A DNA stretch of 64,000 bases from assembly GCF_002163855.1 (NCBI RefSeq), contig NZ_CP019332.1, forward strand, positions 1,777,145 to 1,841,144. Reading direction: 5' to 3'. This stretch comes from Winogradskyella sp. PC-19. GTDB taxonomy: Bacteria > Bacteroidota > Bacteroidia > Flavobacteriales > Flavobacteriaceae. Below are positions 8,885 through 16,942 of this stretch, one piece after another (the stretch's first letter is position 1; each line of letters starts with the position of its first letter). Made by a program: the position numbers and the translations under genes. The notes under the pieces are model-generated. The model was not told where the DNA came from. It made no database searches and was given only the letters and a program-made list of their open reading frames with translations.

Positions 8885-9423
8885 TGGTCGCTCAATTCAA
8901 CGGTTACGAAATCAATCCTGTGCATAATGGAGATGCTTGGAAGATTTGCGATTTAGCCGTTGCTAATCAAGACCGCTTTAAACGCTATTTCCCAGAAACT
9001 CTTAAGCAAAACTTAAACCCAACATTATCTCAATATTTTGTTGAAGAAAAAGTAAAAGCTTTTGAAAACAAAGAGTTGTTTTTATTCACTTTAAAACATT
9101 CTGAAAATCGAAAACTTGCTGGTCTTATCTACATAAAAGAACTTGACTGGGATAAAAAACAAGGTGAATTCGCCTACTGCATTGACTATAGGTTCGAAAA
9201 CAAAGGCTTAATCTCTCAATCCGTTAAAGCACTATCAAAACATGGGTTTAAAAATTTGGGGTTAGAGACACTACAAATCATATCGCATAAAACCAATATT
9301 GGAAGTGTGAAAGTGGCAGAAAATAATGGTTTTAAATGGGTTAAAACTCTTAAAGAAGAATACACACCTCCAGGTGAAAAGCCATTAGATATGGAGTTAT
9401 TTGAATTATATAATGAAAGATAA
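8884..9423 (+). CDS. GNAT family N-acetyltransferase (RimJ/RimL-like)
   Basis: A 179-residue protein with the GCN5-related acetyltransferase fold: an N-terminal strand-helix part, a central strand LAGLIYIKELDW, the acceptor region FENKGLISQSVKAL, and the C-terminal NIGSVKVAENNGFKWVKTLKEE, typical of RimJ/RimL-like acetyl-CoA enzymes. The substrate cannot be inferred. It overlaps the EI24 gene by one base (TAATG) and the hemF start by eleven bases, so it is embedded in the heme operon. Confidence 0.85.
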   Translation: MVAQFNGYEINPVHNGDAWKICDLAVANQDRFKRYFPETLKQNLNPTLSQYFVEEKVKAFENKELFLFTLKHSENRKLAGLIYIKELDWDKKQGEFAYCIDYRFENKGLISQSVKALSKHGFKNLGLETLQIISHKTNIGSVKVAENNGFKWVKTLKEEYTPPGEKPLDMELFELYNER

Positions 9424-10315
9424 ATTTTACGAATACATACAAATTTTACAAGACCGTATTACCTCAAAACTTGAAGAGATTGATGGTGTCGCAAGATTTA
9501 AAGAAGACATATGGAAACGTCCAGAAGGTGGTGGTGGACGAACAAGAGTTATAGAAAATGGTCGTGTTTTCGAAAAAGGTGGTGTAAATATTTCTGCTGT
9601 TCATGGCGAATTACCAAAAACTATGCAACAGCATTTTGGTGTAGTTGATGCCAATTTTTTTGCTTGCGGTTTAAGCTTAGTTTTGCATCCTAAAAATCCA
9701 ATGGTGCCAACTGTACATGCTAATTGGCGTTATTTTGAAATGTATGATGCCGATGGAAATATTGCTGACCAATGGTTTGGTGGTGGACAAGATCTAACAC
9801 CATATTATTTATTTGAAGAAGACGCCAAACATTTTCACCAAGTATGTAAAACCGCTTGTGATAAACATAGCTATGATTTTTATCCAAAATACAAAGCGCG
9901 TTGTGACGAGTATTTTTACAACGCTCACCGAAACGAAGGTCGTGGTCTTGGCGGTTTATTCTTTGATTATTGCAAAGCCAGTGAGACAATGCAAATGCAA
10001 GATTGGTATAACTTTGTAACCGAAGTTGGTGATAGTTTTCTTGACGCCTATGTACCTATTGTAGAAAAAAGAAAAGATATAGACTATACTGAAACACAAC
10101 GCAATTGGCAAGAAATTAGACGTGGTCGCTATGTGGAATTTAACTTAGTGCACGATAAAGGCACTTTATTCGGGCTTAAAACAAATGGTCGCATTGAGAG
10201 TATTCTCATGAGTTTACCACCAAATGTACAATGGGTTTACGACCATAAGCCAGAAGCTGGTAGTGAAGAAGAAAAATTAATTAACGTATTACAAAACCCG
10301 ACTGATTGGGTTTAG
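9413..10315 (+). CDS. hemF: Oxygen-dependent coproporphyrinogen III oxidase
   Basis: Converts coproporphyrinogen III to protoporphyrinogen IX using O2. The ATG at 9413 gives 300 residues, the usual HemF length; the frame extends four codons to a TTG, which I reject. Diagnostic blocks are WKRPEGGGGRTRVIENG near the N-terminus, WFGGGQDLTPYY, RRGRYVEFNLVHDKGT and GLKTNGRIESILMSLPP. It overlaps the GNAT gene by eleven bases. Use of HemF rather than only HemN points to an aerobic life style. Confidence 0.96.
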   Translation: MKDKFYEYIQILQDRITSKLEEIDGVARFKEDIWKRPEGGGGRTRVIENGRVFEKGGVNISAVHGELPKTMQQHFGVVDANFFACGLSLVLHPKNPMVPTVHANWRYFEMYDADGNIADQWFGGGQDLTPYYLFEEDAKHFHQVCKTACDKHSYDFYPKYKARCDEYFYNAHRNEGRGLGGLFFDYCKASETMQMQDWYNFVTEVGDSFLDAYVPIVEKRKDIDYTETQRNWQEIRRGRYVEFNLVHDKGTLFGLKTNGRIESILMSLPPNVQWVYDHKPEAGSEEEKLINVLQNPTDWV

Positions 10316-10317
10316 CA

Positions 10318-10385
10318 TTGTCATTCAGAGTGAAACAATGAATCTCTTATTTGTACAGATTCTTCACTGCGTTCTGAATAACAAT
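10318..10385. repeat. REP-like dispersed repeat, complete hairpin copy
   Basis: Two imperfect inverted arms of about 28 bases (20 of 28 match) around a 13-base loop fill the gap between hemF and hemB. The arm core ATTCAGA..GAATC recurs as single arms at 55613-55640 and 56755-56784. This looks like the short palindromic element common between flavobacterial genes. It is probably non-coding and lies within the heme transcription unit. Confidence 0.6.
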
Positions 10386-10408
10386 AAAATAACTTAAAAC
10401 TTAAAAAG

Positions 10409-11398
10409 ATGTTTCCAATACGAAGAAACCGAAGATTAAGAACAAACGAAGCTATTAGAAGTTTAGTAAGAGAAACATATATCTCACCAAACGATTTTTT
10501 AGTACCTCTTTTTATTGTTGAAGGTAAAGGCATAAAAGAAGAAATAGCCTCAATGCCCAATTACTATCGTTACAGTTTAGATTTATTAAAAGATGAAATC
10601 AAAACACTTTGGAGTTTAGGTCTTAGATCTGTTTTACTATTTGTAAAAGTCCCTGATAATCTTAAAGATAATAAAGGTACGGAAGCTTTAAATCCAGAAG
10701 GTTTGATGCAACGCGCCATCAAAACCGTAAAGGATGTTTGCCCAAATATGTTAGTTATGACTGATGTAGCACTCGACCCGTTTTCAGCATATGGTCATGA
10801 TGGTATTATTGAAGGTGGAAAAATCATTAACGATGCTACTGTCGAGGTTTTGGCCGAAATGAGTATCTCTCATGCCGAAGCTGGTGCAGATTTTGTTGCA
10901 CCAAGCGATATGATGGATGGTCGTATTTTGGGGATTCGTGAAGCATTAGACCAATCTAACTTAATAGATGTTGGCATCATGAGTTATTCTGCAAAATATG
11001 CTTCAGCTTTTTATGGGCCATTTAGAGATGCTTTGGATTCTGCTCCTGTAGATTTGCAACATATTCCTAAAGACAAAAAAACCTATCAAATGGATTTTGC
11101 AAATCGCGAAGAAGCCATACGTGAAACCGAAATGGATATCAACGAAGGTGCAGATATTGTGATGGTAAAACCAGGATTATGCTATTTAGATATTGTTCGC
11201 GATATCAGAAATAGTTTTGATGTACCAATTGCTGTTTACCAAGTTTCGGGCGAATACGCTATGCTTAAAGCTGCTGCCGAAAAAGGCTGGTTAGACCATG
11301 ATGCAGTTATGCTAGAACAAATAACGTCTATTAAACGTGCTGGTGCGAATATTATAGCGAGTTACTTTGCTAAAGATGTTGTGAAATTGATTTCTTAA
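10409..11398 (+). CDS. hemB: Porphobilinogen synthase (delta-aminolevulinic acid dehydratase)
   Basis: Condenses two 5-aminolevulinate molecules to porphobilinogen. The 329-residue sequence has both active-site lysines: Lys196 in MSYSAKYASAFYGPF and the Schiff-base Lys254 in MVKPGLCYLDIV. The metal-switch segment near residues 118-132 reads DVALDPFSAYGHDG. It has aspartate and alanine where zinc-type enzymes have three cysteines, so this should be a magnesium-type enzyme. It is the last gene of the heme run, after a REP-like repeat. Confidence 0.96.
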   Translation: MFPIRRNRRLRTNEAIRSLVRETYISPNDFLVPLFIVEGKGIKEEIASMPNYYRYSLDLLKDEIKTLWSLGLRSVLLFVKVPDNLKDNKGTEALNPEGLMQRAIKTVKDVCPNMLVMTDVALDPFSAYGHDGIIEGGKIINDATVEVLAEMSISHAEAGADFVAPSDMMDGRILGIREALDQSNLIDVGIMSYSAKYASAFYGPFRDALDSAPVDLQHIPKDKKTYQMDFANREEAIRETEMDINEGADIVMVKPGLCYLDIVRDIRNSFDVPIAVYQVSGEYAMLKAAAEKGWLDHDAVMLEQITSIKRAGANIIASYFAKDVVKLIS

Positions 11399-11476
11399 TA
11401 TCTATTTACTCCGTTAACATAGATGCTTTTCAATTTCATCTAGCCTAACAAAAACAATACATCTCTCGATTTTTAA

Positions 11477-11550
11477 GGTTAACGCTAGGTTAACCTTAAC
11501 TGTTTATGTGTGTTTCTAAAATTCCTGTTCTAGATTTGTATCATCATCAA
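11477..11550 (+). promoter_or_regulatory. Response-regulator-type operator plus promoter, copy 1 (upstream of the sensor kinase)
   Basis: GGTTAACGCTAGGTTAAC (11477-11494) is a direct repeat of GGTTAAC with an 11-bp period, followed by another partial half-site CTTAAC. After exactly 36 bases comes TAGATTTG (11531-11538), a TAnnTTTG -7 box, running into TATCATCATCAAT. No -33 TTG is visible, as expected for an activator-dependent promoter. The same block at the same spacing occurs at 13968-14041. Direct heptamers with an 11-bp period are the usual site architecture of OmpR/PhoB-type regulators, and one is encoded at 13265-13951. Confidence 0.65.
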
Positions 11551-11568
11551 TCGTAAAATCAGAACATT

Positions 11569-11655
11569 ATGAGAACTTTAGACAACAATCAGATTTCAAA
11601 AAGGCATCAAGAGACAAAGGGTTACAATTGGAATTCTAAAAGACGTTTCAGATAA
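11569..11655 (+). CDS. Small 28-residue basic peptide ORF behind the copy 1 promoter
   Basis: A short frame from the ATG at 11569 to TAA encodes 28 residues, rich in Asn, Gln, Lys and Arg, beginning MRTLDNNQ and ending SKRRFR. Its ATG lies 31 bases after the -7 box; the ATG of the 14059 gene lies 30 bases after the equivalent box, and the leader sequence AAAATC..GA..ATTATGA is shared. That positional match supports translation. I recognise no family. It may be a leader peptide for the sensor kinase transcript or a small protein in its own right. Confidence 0.4.
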   Translation: MRTLDNNQISKRHQETKGYNWNSKRRFR

Positions 11656-11675
11656 GCCATTACTCAAACCGATAG

Positions 11676-11737
11676 AACAGTACTTGGATTTTTCATCAAT
11701 CAAATAAACCAATCAACCCAACTAAGTACTGTTTTAC
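11676..11737 (+). terminator. Long-range inverted repeat before the sensor kinase (possible attenuator)
   Basis: AACAGTACTT (11676-11685) pairs exactly with AAGTACTGTT (11724-11733) and can extend by a G:U and a G:C pair; the second arm runs into TTTT. It lies between the small ORF and the kinase start at 11774. The 38-base loop makes it a weak intrinsic terminator, so it may instead be an attenuator or a regulator site. Confidence 0.3.
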
Positions 11738-11773
11738 AGTTTGATTTGTATTTTTAAAGTGTAGACCAACCAC

Positions 11774-13168
11774 ATGAAGAAAAAAATAAACGTACTAATT
11801 ATAGCTGCAATTCTTGGATTAATTGCCCTATCTGTTATTCAAGGATACTTAATTAATAACACCTACAAGCTTAAAAAAGATGCATTTATAAGTGAAACAA
11901 GAAAATCTGTATCCAAAATAGATGATTTTTCACCAGCCTTGGATTCACTAACTGACTTCTGGAGAGAAAACTTTTTAGAAAAACTAGCAGATTACAAAAT
12001 AGGTGTCGCAAAAAAGAACGATGTTGTTGACGGATTGGAGTTTGTCATCGATTCAATTAATGATACTTACCGAAAAGAATATCAAAAAGAATTAGTGAAA
12101 AAAAACATTCCTTATGGAATCAAATTTCACAAAAAGGTAAAAGCTGTTATCGTTTTAGATTCCGTGCAAAACGACACGCTTTTTGATACTTTAAAAGCAC
12201 CTAAACAAATTATAATTGGCGATTTTATTGAAGAAGAGAATGCAATTAGAATAAGTACTACATCTTGGGAAACAGAGCATACATCTAACCGAGTAATAAA
12301 TGACGTCAATCAAGAAGTTTCATTCTACTTACTTTTCTTAACTGAAGATGAAATTGATATAGCTGGCTGGAAAAACATTGTTTTCAAACAAATGTTAGGA
12401 TTGCTATTACTTTCTTTAATCATCTTTGCATTTGTTATTGGACTACTCTACTACTCTATCAAAAGTCTTATTACCCAAAAGAAAATTGCAGATATAAAAA
12501 CAGATTTCGTTAACAATATCACACACGAACTAAAAACACCTCTAGCTACATTAACATTAGCAACAAAAATGCTAAAAAACGATAATGTGAAACAGCAACA
12601 CCAATTGATGGATAATACCGTGAATACTATCGAACGTCAAAACAAACGCCTACAAAAACTAATTGACCAAGTATTGAATAATAGTTTGGGGTATCGCGAA
12701 ATTAAACTCAACAAAGAAACTATTGTTATAGAAGATTATATTAATACGGTTTTGGATGATTTTGAATTGTCAGTAAATAACGAAAATATCCAATTAAACA
12801 GAACATTCTCTGGTAAGACAAAAATCATAACCATTGATAAATTTTACCTTACTACTGCAATACTCAACATACTAGAAAATGCTGTAAAATATTCAGGTAG
12901 TACTCTAAAAATTGACTGTAATGTTATTGCAGATAACATTCTAAAAATTGAAATCAAAGACAACGGTATTGGTATCTCAGATAAAGACCAAAAACTAATT
13001 TTTGAGAAGTTTTTCCGTGCTGGAAATAAAGAAATTCATGATGTAAAAGGTCTTGGACTAGGTTTATATTATACCAATCAAATTATCAAAGCGCACGAAG
13101 GTGACATAAAACTAGAGAGCAAAATTGGTAAAGGCAGCACATTTGCATTAACTATTCCTTTAAATTAA
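11774..13168 (+). CDS. Membrane sensor histidine kinase (RprX-like)
   Basis: A 464-residue inner-membrane kinase. A transmembrane helix at about residues 6-27 and another at 206-228 enclose a periplasmic sensor domain of about 175 residues without a recognised fold. The HisKA domain has the phosphorylated histidine in ITHELKTPLATL (His251). The HATPase domain has the N box LNILENAVKYS, the G1 box DNGIG (396-400), the F box FEKFFRA and the G2 box GLGLGLYYT. There is no HAMP domain. It precedes an OmpR-type regulator by 96 bases and should form a pair with it, similar in layout to RprX/RprY of Bacteroides. Its transcript starts from the copy 1 promoter at 11477-11550. Confidence 0.9.
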   Translation: MKKKINVLIIAAILGLIALSVIQGYLINNTYKLKKDAFISETRKSVSKIDDFSPALDSLTDFWRENFLEKLADYKIGVAKKNDVVDGLEFVIDSINDTYRKEYQKELVKKNIPYGIKFHKKVKAVIVLDSVQNDTLFDTLKAPKQIIIGDFIEEENAIRISTTSWETEHTSNRVINDVNQEVSFYLLFLTEDEIDIAGWKNIVFKQMLGLLLLSLIIFAFVIGLLYYSIKSLITQKKIADIKTDFVNNITHELKTPLATLTLATKMLKNDNVKQQHQLMDNTVNTIERQNKRLQKLIDQVLNNSLGYREIKLNKETIVIEDYINTVLDDFELSVNNENIQLNRTFSGKTKIITIDKFYLTTAILNILENAVKYSGSTLKIDCNVIADNILKIEIKDNGIGISDKDQKLIFEKFFRAGNKEIHDVKGLGLGLYYTNQIIKAHEGDIKLESKIGKGSTFALTIPLN

Positions 13169-13182
13169 TAAGCTATTATGAA

Positions 13183-13254
13183 ATGAGCATAGTTAAAAGT
13201 TTAAATGAAGAATTATTACTAATGCGAATTACATCTGACCTAAAAAAACAATAA
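13183..13254 (+). CDS. Possible 23-residue peptide between kinase and regulator
   Basis: An ATG at 13183 opens a 23-residue frame (MSIVKSLNEE start, DLKKQ end) that fills most of the 96-base gap between the kinase and the regulator. There is no homology argument; the support is only the fit to the gap. It may be chance. Confidence 0.15.
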   Translation: MSIVKSLNEELLLMRITSDLKKQ

Positions 13255-13264
13255 ATATAAACAG

Positions 13265-13951
13265 ATGAAACAGATTTTATTAGCTGAAGACGATATTGAT
13301 TTTGGAAATATTTTAAAACAATATCTCAAAATTTCAGGATATCAAGTTACTTGGGAAAAAGATGGAAGAGCAGCTTTAGAACGCTTTCAAAAAGACACGT
13401 TTAACATCTGTGTTTTTGATGTTATGATGCCTAAAATGGATGGATTTACATTAGCTGAAAAAGTCATTGAACTTAAACCAGAAACACCCTTTATATTTCT
13501 TACTGCCAGAAAGCTTAAAGAAGATAAAATAAGAGGTCTTAAACTCGGTGCAGACGACTACATCGTAAAACCTTTTGAAGCTGACGAGTTGGTTTTACGA
13601 CTTCAAAACATTTTGAAACGTACCGAAAAAGCTACTGAAGAATTGCCAAAAACAGACGTTTTAAAAATAAGTAACTACAACTTCAATACTAACCGCTTAG
13701 AACTCACTTGTGGTGATTACAAACAACAGCTAACACAAAAAGAAGCCGAACTCATCCACTTCTTATTTGAGCATAAAAACCAATTACTAAAGCGCGAAGA
13801 CATCTTAAAAGCCGTTTGGAAAAATGACGATTTCTTCTCTGGTCGTAGTATGGATGTTTTTATCAGCAGACTTCGTAAATATTTTAAGCAAGACCCTTTA
13901 ATTTCTATTGAAAGTATAAGAAATGTTGGACTTGAATTTAAGGTAAGTTAA
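13265..13951 (+). CDS. OmpR/PhoB family response regulator (RprY-like)
   Basis: A 228-residue DNA-binding regulator. The receiver domain (1-115) has the acidic pair in LLAEDDID, the phosphoacceptor Asp52 in VFDVMMPKMDG, the threonine in FLTARK (Thr80) and Lys102 in DDYIVKPFEADEL. The C-terminal winged helix (about 134-228) includes LTQKEAELIHFLFEHKNQLLKREDIL and RSMDVFISRLRKYF. It is the likely partner of the kinase encoded just upstream. The direct repeats at 11477 and 13968 have the 11-bp period that such regulators bind, so autoregulation and control of the 14059 gene are likely. Confidence 0.93.
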   Translation: MKQILLAEDDIDFGNILKQYLKISGYQVTWEKDGRAALERFQKDTFNICVFDVMMPKMDGFTLAEKVIELKPETPFIFLTARKLKEDKIRGLKLGADDYIVKPFEADELVLRLQNILKRTEKATEELPKTDVLKISNYNFNTNRLELTCGDYKQQLTQKEAELIHFLFEHKNQLLKREDILKAVWKNDDFFSGRSMDVFISRLRKYFKQDPLISIESIRNVGLEFKVS

Positions 13952-13967
13952 TACAACTTCTAGTGTT

Positions 13968-14041
13968 GGTTAACGCTAGGTTAACGGCTTCTATTTTCTT
14001 TTTTTAAGGATAATTGTCTTATACATTTGTATCATAATCAA
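13968..14041 (+). promoter_or_regulatory. Response-regulator-type operator plus promoter, copy 2 (upstream of the 14059 gene)
   Basis: GGTTAACGCTAGGTTAAC (13968-13985) is identical in all 18 bases to the site at 11477. It is again followed after exactly 36 bases by a -7 box, TACATTTG (14022-14029), and then TATCATAATCAAT. Only single bases differ from copy 1 in the box and following bases. No -33 TTG is seen. It lies just after the regulator gene stop. Confidence 0.65.
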
Positions 14042-14058
14042 TTAAAAATCGGATAATT

Positions 14059-14703
14059 ATGAATTTTTCAAAAACAAAACACAAACAACAAAGTATCAGG
14101 ATTATTGATGCAAAAAAAAGCGTTTATTTTACTGCAATAGCATTATTGTTTTCAGTAATATCCATAAATGCACAAAGTACACCTCCAAGTCCACCAACAC
14201 CTCCAACAGTAAAATCTACTTCTGGAACATCTTACTCTATCTCTATAGACAACGATGATGACGAAACACACAACAGCTCTGTATCCATTTCGCAATCAGA
14301 TGATGCTTACAAGCTTAAAGCAAGCTATCACAAATCAAAAAATAATGGTGTCAAGAAACTATTATTAGAACAATTAGGGAAAAATGGATTAAAAATAGAT
14401 GGAAACACCTACCTATGGTCTGATAGCAAAAACGGTAATGAAGTTTTTGAGTGTAAGCTTACAAATGGGCGACTTCGTATTTACTTAGACTTAGATTATA
14501 CTTCTGAGGCATTTATAGAAAAAGTAAAAGCTATGGGGCAAGAATTAAAATATTATGTTTCTGGCTCAAGTAAAGAAAAGGAAGAAGCCAAAAAAGTAGA
14601 ACGCGCTAAACGAGATATGGAACGCGCACAACGTGATCTTGAGCGTGCTCAAAGAGATTTAGAACGAAGCCAAAGGGTAGCTGAAAGTGCAAAAAAGAAT
14701 TAA
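14059..14703 (+). CDS. Secreted hypothetical protein with C-terminal charged coiled coil
   Basis: No family recognised. The 214-residue product has a basic N-terminal stretch of about 20 residues, a hydrophobic export segment (about 21-37) ending in SINAQ, a proline/threonine-rich linker (PPSPPTPPTVK) and an acidic patch with DNDDDE. The middle region has KNGVKKLL and FECKLTNGRLRIYLDLDY. The last 40 residues form an Arg/Glu/Ala heptad-like repeat (ERAQRDL three times) that should be a coiled coil. Its promoter carries the same operator as the two-component operon, so it is probably a main output of that system. It is followed by a strong terminator. Confidence 0.7.
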   Translation: MNFSKTKHKQQSIRIIDAKKSVYFTAIALLFSVISINAQSTPPSPPTPPTVKSTSGTSYSISIDNDDDETHNSSVSISQSDDAYKLKASYHKSKNNGVKKLLLEQLGKNGLKIDGNTYLWSDSKNGNEVFECKLTNGRLRIYLDLDYTSEAFIEKVKAMGQELKYYVSGSSKEKEEAKKVERAKRDMERAQRDLERAQRDLERSQRVAESAKKN

Positions 14704-14726
14704 AGCACAATAGCTTTAAAAATTTG

Positions 14727-14764
14727 AAAAGCCCACAACTTTATGAGTTGTGGGCTTTTAGTTT
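14727..14764 (+). terminator. Intrinsic terminator after the coiled-coil protein gene
   Basis: AAAAGCCCACAACT (14727-14740) pairs perfectly with AGTTGTGGGCTTTT (14746-14759) around the loop TTATG, followed by a T-rich tract. It ends the 14059 transcription unit. Confidence 0.88.
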
Positions 14765-14817
14765 ATTTTTAATCTTTCATTTCGTAAATTAGCACTAACT
14801 AATTCAACATACAATTA

Positions 14818-15936
14818 ATGGGTTTACTCGTTTTCTACGCAGTTATTTCAATATTTTTTTCTTTTTTATGTTCCATTTTAGAGGCTGTCCTTTTAAGTAT
14901 CACACCAACATTTTTAAATCTTAAGAAAAATGAAGGCAAAGCGTACGCAGCCGATTTAGAAACCTTAAAAAAAGATGTCGATAGACCATTAATTGCCATT
15001 TTAACTCTAAATACTATTGCACATACAGTAGGTGCTATCTTAGTTGGTGTACAGGCAAAAGTAGCTTATGCTGAAATGTATGGTTCAGAAACCATCAGTG
15101 TTTTTGGAATAAATTTTACAGAAGACCTGATGGTTGGTGTAGTTTCAACAATTATGACGATTCTAATATTAGTCGCTTCCGAAATTATACCAAAAACTAT
15201 TGGGGCTACTTATTGGAAGCAATTAGCAAATTTTACTACAAAAGCGCTAAATATTTTAATATTCCCGCTCAAATGGACTGGGATTCTATGGATTTTGCAA
15301 TTGACCACAAAACTTATTGGAGGCAAAGGTCATGGTAGTGTTTTAAGTCGTGAAGGTTTTGCTGCAATGGCAGAAATTGCACACGAAGAAGGTGTCTTTG
15401 AGGAAAGTGAGAGTAAGGTTATTAAAAATTTACTCAACTTTAAAGAAGTACAAGCCAAAGATGTTATGACACCACGTACGGTCATGAAAACAGAGAATGA
15501 AACCATGACAGTCGAAGCTTTTTTTAATGCAAATTCTAACATTAGATTCTCTAGAATACCTGTTTATACAGACGATTCTGATAATATTACAGGCCTTGTT
15601 TTAAAAGTTGATGTTTTTAAAGAAATGGCATTTGGAAATGGCGAAAAACTCTTATCTGAGTTAAAACGAAATATTATCATTGTAAATCGTAGTTTGCCAA
15701 TACCAACATTATTTGAGCAATTGGTTGAAAGTCGAAACCACATGGCTTTAGTAGTTGACGAATACGGTTCTGTTAGTGGTTTAGTAACTATGGAGGACGT
15801 TATCGAAACGCTTCTTGGGCTTGAAATTATGGACGAAAGTGATAATGTTTCTGACCTACAACTATTAGCACGCAAAAGCTGGGAAACTAGAGCAAAACGC
15901 CTTGGTATAATAGAAGAAGACAATACCGAAGATTAA
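14818..15936 (+). CDS. CNNM/DUF21 and CBS-pair membrane protein (hemolysin C family)
   Basis: At 372 residues it has the layout of the CNNM/CorC family, linked to Mg2+/Co2+ efflux: an N-terminal DUF21 domain with about four membrane helices (residues 1-165), a linker with HEEGVFEESESKVIKNLLNF, and a CBS pair (about 195-330) with VMTPRTVM and LVVDEYGSVSGLVTMEDVIE. The C-terminal CorC/HlyC transporter-associated domain is very short or missing. It is related to the gliding protein GldE but lacks evidence for that role. Its stop overlaps the next ATG (TAATG). Confidence 0.88.
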   Translation: MGLLVFYAVISIFFSFLCSILEAVLLSITPTFLNLKKNEGKAYAADLETLKKDVDRPLIAILTLNTIAHTVGAILVGVQAKVAYAEMYGSETISVFGINFTEDLMVGVVSTIMTILILVASEIIPKTIGATYWKQLANFTTKALNILIFPLKWTGILWILQLTTKLIGGKGHGSVLSREGFAAMAEIAHEEGVFEESESKVIKNLLNFKEVQAKDVMTPRTVMKTENETMTVEAFFNANSNIRFSRIPVYTDDSDNITGLVLKVDVFKEMAFGNGEKLLSELKRNIIIVNRSLPIPTLFEQLVESRNHMALVVDEYGSVSGLVTMEDVIETLLGLEIMDESDNVSDLQLLARKSWETRAKRLGIIEEDNTED

Positions 15937-16409
15937 TGCAAACTTGCACTGTTGAAACGCCTTTAGGTCACGCCGTAATTACTGGCGATATCAATGGTGT
16001 CTCTTCAGTTTCAATAAAAGATACAACTGAAGGGTTATCAGAATATATTCCTGAAGATTTACGCGATTGTGTCACCCAACTCAAAGCTTATTTTAGAGAA
16101 GAACGAAAAGATTTTGATTTAAAATTAAATCCTTTGGGTACTCATTTTCAGAAAAAAGTATGGCAATATTTACAGCAAATTCCGTTTGGTAAAACATGTT
16201 CTTATCTAGAACTCTCCAAAAAAATAGGCGACCCAAAAGCAATAAGAGCTGTAGCAAATGCTAATGGCAAAAATCCACTTTGGATAATTGTGCCTTGTCA
16301 TCGCGTTATTGGCAGTGACGGCAGTTTAACAGGTTATGCAGGCGGTTTACACAGAAAGCAATGGCTAATTAATCATGAAAGTGAAAACAAACAACAAACT
16401 TTATTTTAA
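15936..16409 (+). CDS. ogt: Methylated-DNA-protein-cysteine methyltransferase
   Basis: A suicide repair enzyme that moves methyl groups from O6-methylguanine to its own cysteine. The 157-residue protein has the active-site motif IVPCHRVIGSDGSL with Cys121, the arginine-finger helix region KAIRAVANANGKNP and the C-terminal GYAGGLHRKQWLI. No Ada regulatory domain is attached, so it is of the Ogt/MGMT type. It is coupled by TAATG overlaps on both sides, to the CNNM gene and to the hotdog gene. Confidence 0.93.
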   Translation: MQTCTVETPLGHAVITGDINGVSSVSIKDTTEGLSEYIPEDLRDCVTQLKAYFREERKDFDLKLNPLGTHFQKKVWQYLQQIPFGKTCSYLELSKKIGDPKAIRAVANANGKNPLWIIVPCHRVIGSDGSLTGYAGGLHRKQWLINHESENKQQTLF

Positions 16410-16930
16410 TGTATAAGTCGGGTACAGAATTTTTAAAAAGATTCATTAAAGTCTCTACAATTTACAAGTATGGCTTTAATTGGTCACCAATGTATAGACG
16501 CTCTACTGCAAAACTGATTTCCGTTAGTGACGATTTACATTATGTAAAAATCCGACTAAAACTCAATTGGAAAAACCGAAATTATGCAGGCTCAATTTTT
16601 GGAGGTAGTATGTTATCTGCAACTGACCCTATTTATATGATACAATTGATTCAAATACTTGGAAATGATTATGTAGTTTGGGACAAAGCAGTAGAAGCAC
16701 GCTATAAAAAACCTGCAAAAAGCACTATTTATGGCGAGTTTATCTTCTCAGAAGACGAAATCAGAGTACTAAAAAAAGTCATTGAAAAAAATAACGAAAC
16801 AGACATTTTAAAAACCATGAGTCTCGTTGATGAAAAGCAGAATATAATTGCTACTTTTAATAAAACACTTTATATCGCTGACAAAAGTTTTTATAAAGAG
16901 AAACTCAATAAACGTAAAACAAAAAACTAA
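16409..16930 (+). CDS. DUF4442 hotdog-fold protein (putative thioesterase)
   Basis: A 173-residue protein matching the DUF4442 (YiiD C-terminal-like) branch of the hotdog superfamily: MYRRSTAKLISVSDDLHYVKIRLKLNWKNRN followed by GSIFGGSMLSATDPIYMIQL, with the central helix that often holds the substrate pocket. Hotdog proteins commonly act as acyl-CoA thioesterases; no activity can be shown here. It overlaps the repair gene by one base. Confidence 0.75.
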   Translation: MYKSGTEFLKRFIKVSTIYKYGFNWSPMYRRSTAKLISVSDDLHYVKIRLKLNWKNRNYAGSIFGGSMLSATDPIYMIQLIQILGNDYVVWDKAVEARYKKPAKSTIYGEFIFSEDEIRVLKKVIEKNNETDILKTMSLVDEKQNIIATFNKTLYIADKSFYKEKLNKRKTKN

Positions 16931-16942
16931 TACTTACCATTA

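Noticed and set aside
15564-15923. 119-codon minus-strand frame within the CNNM gene
   Set aside because: Antisense to a well-supported gene, serine-rich translation typical of a shadow frame, no recognisable motif.
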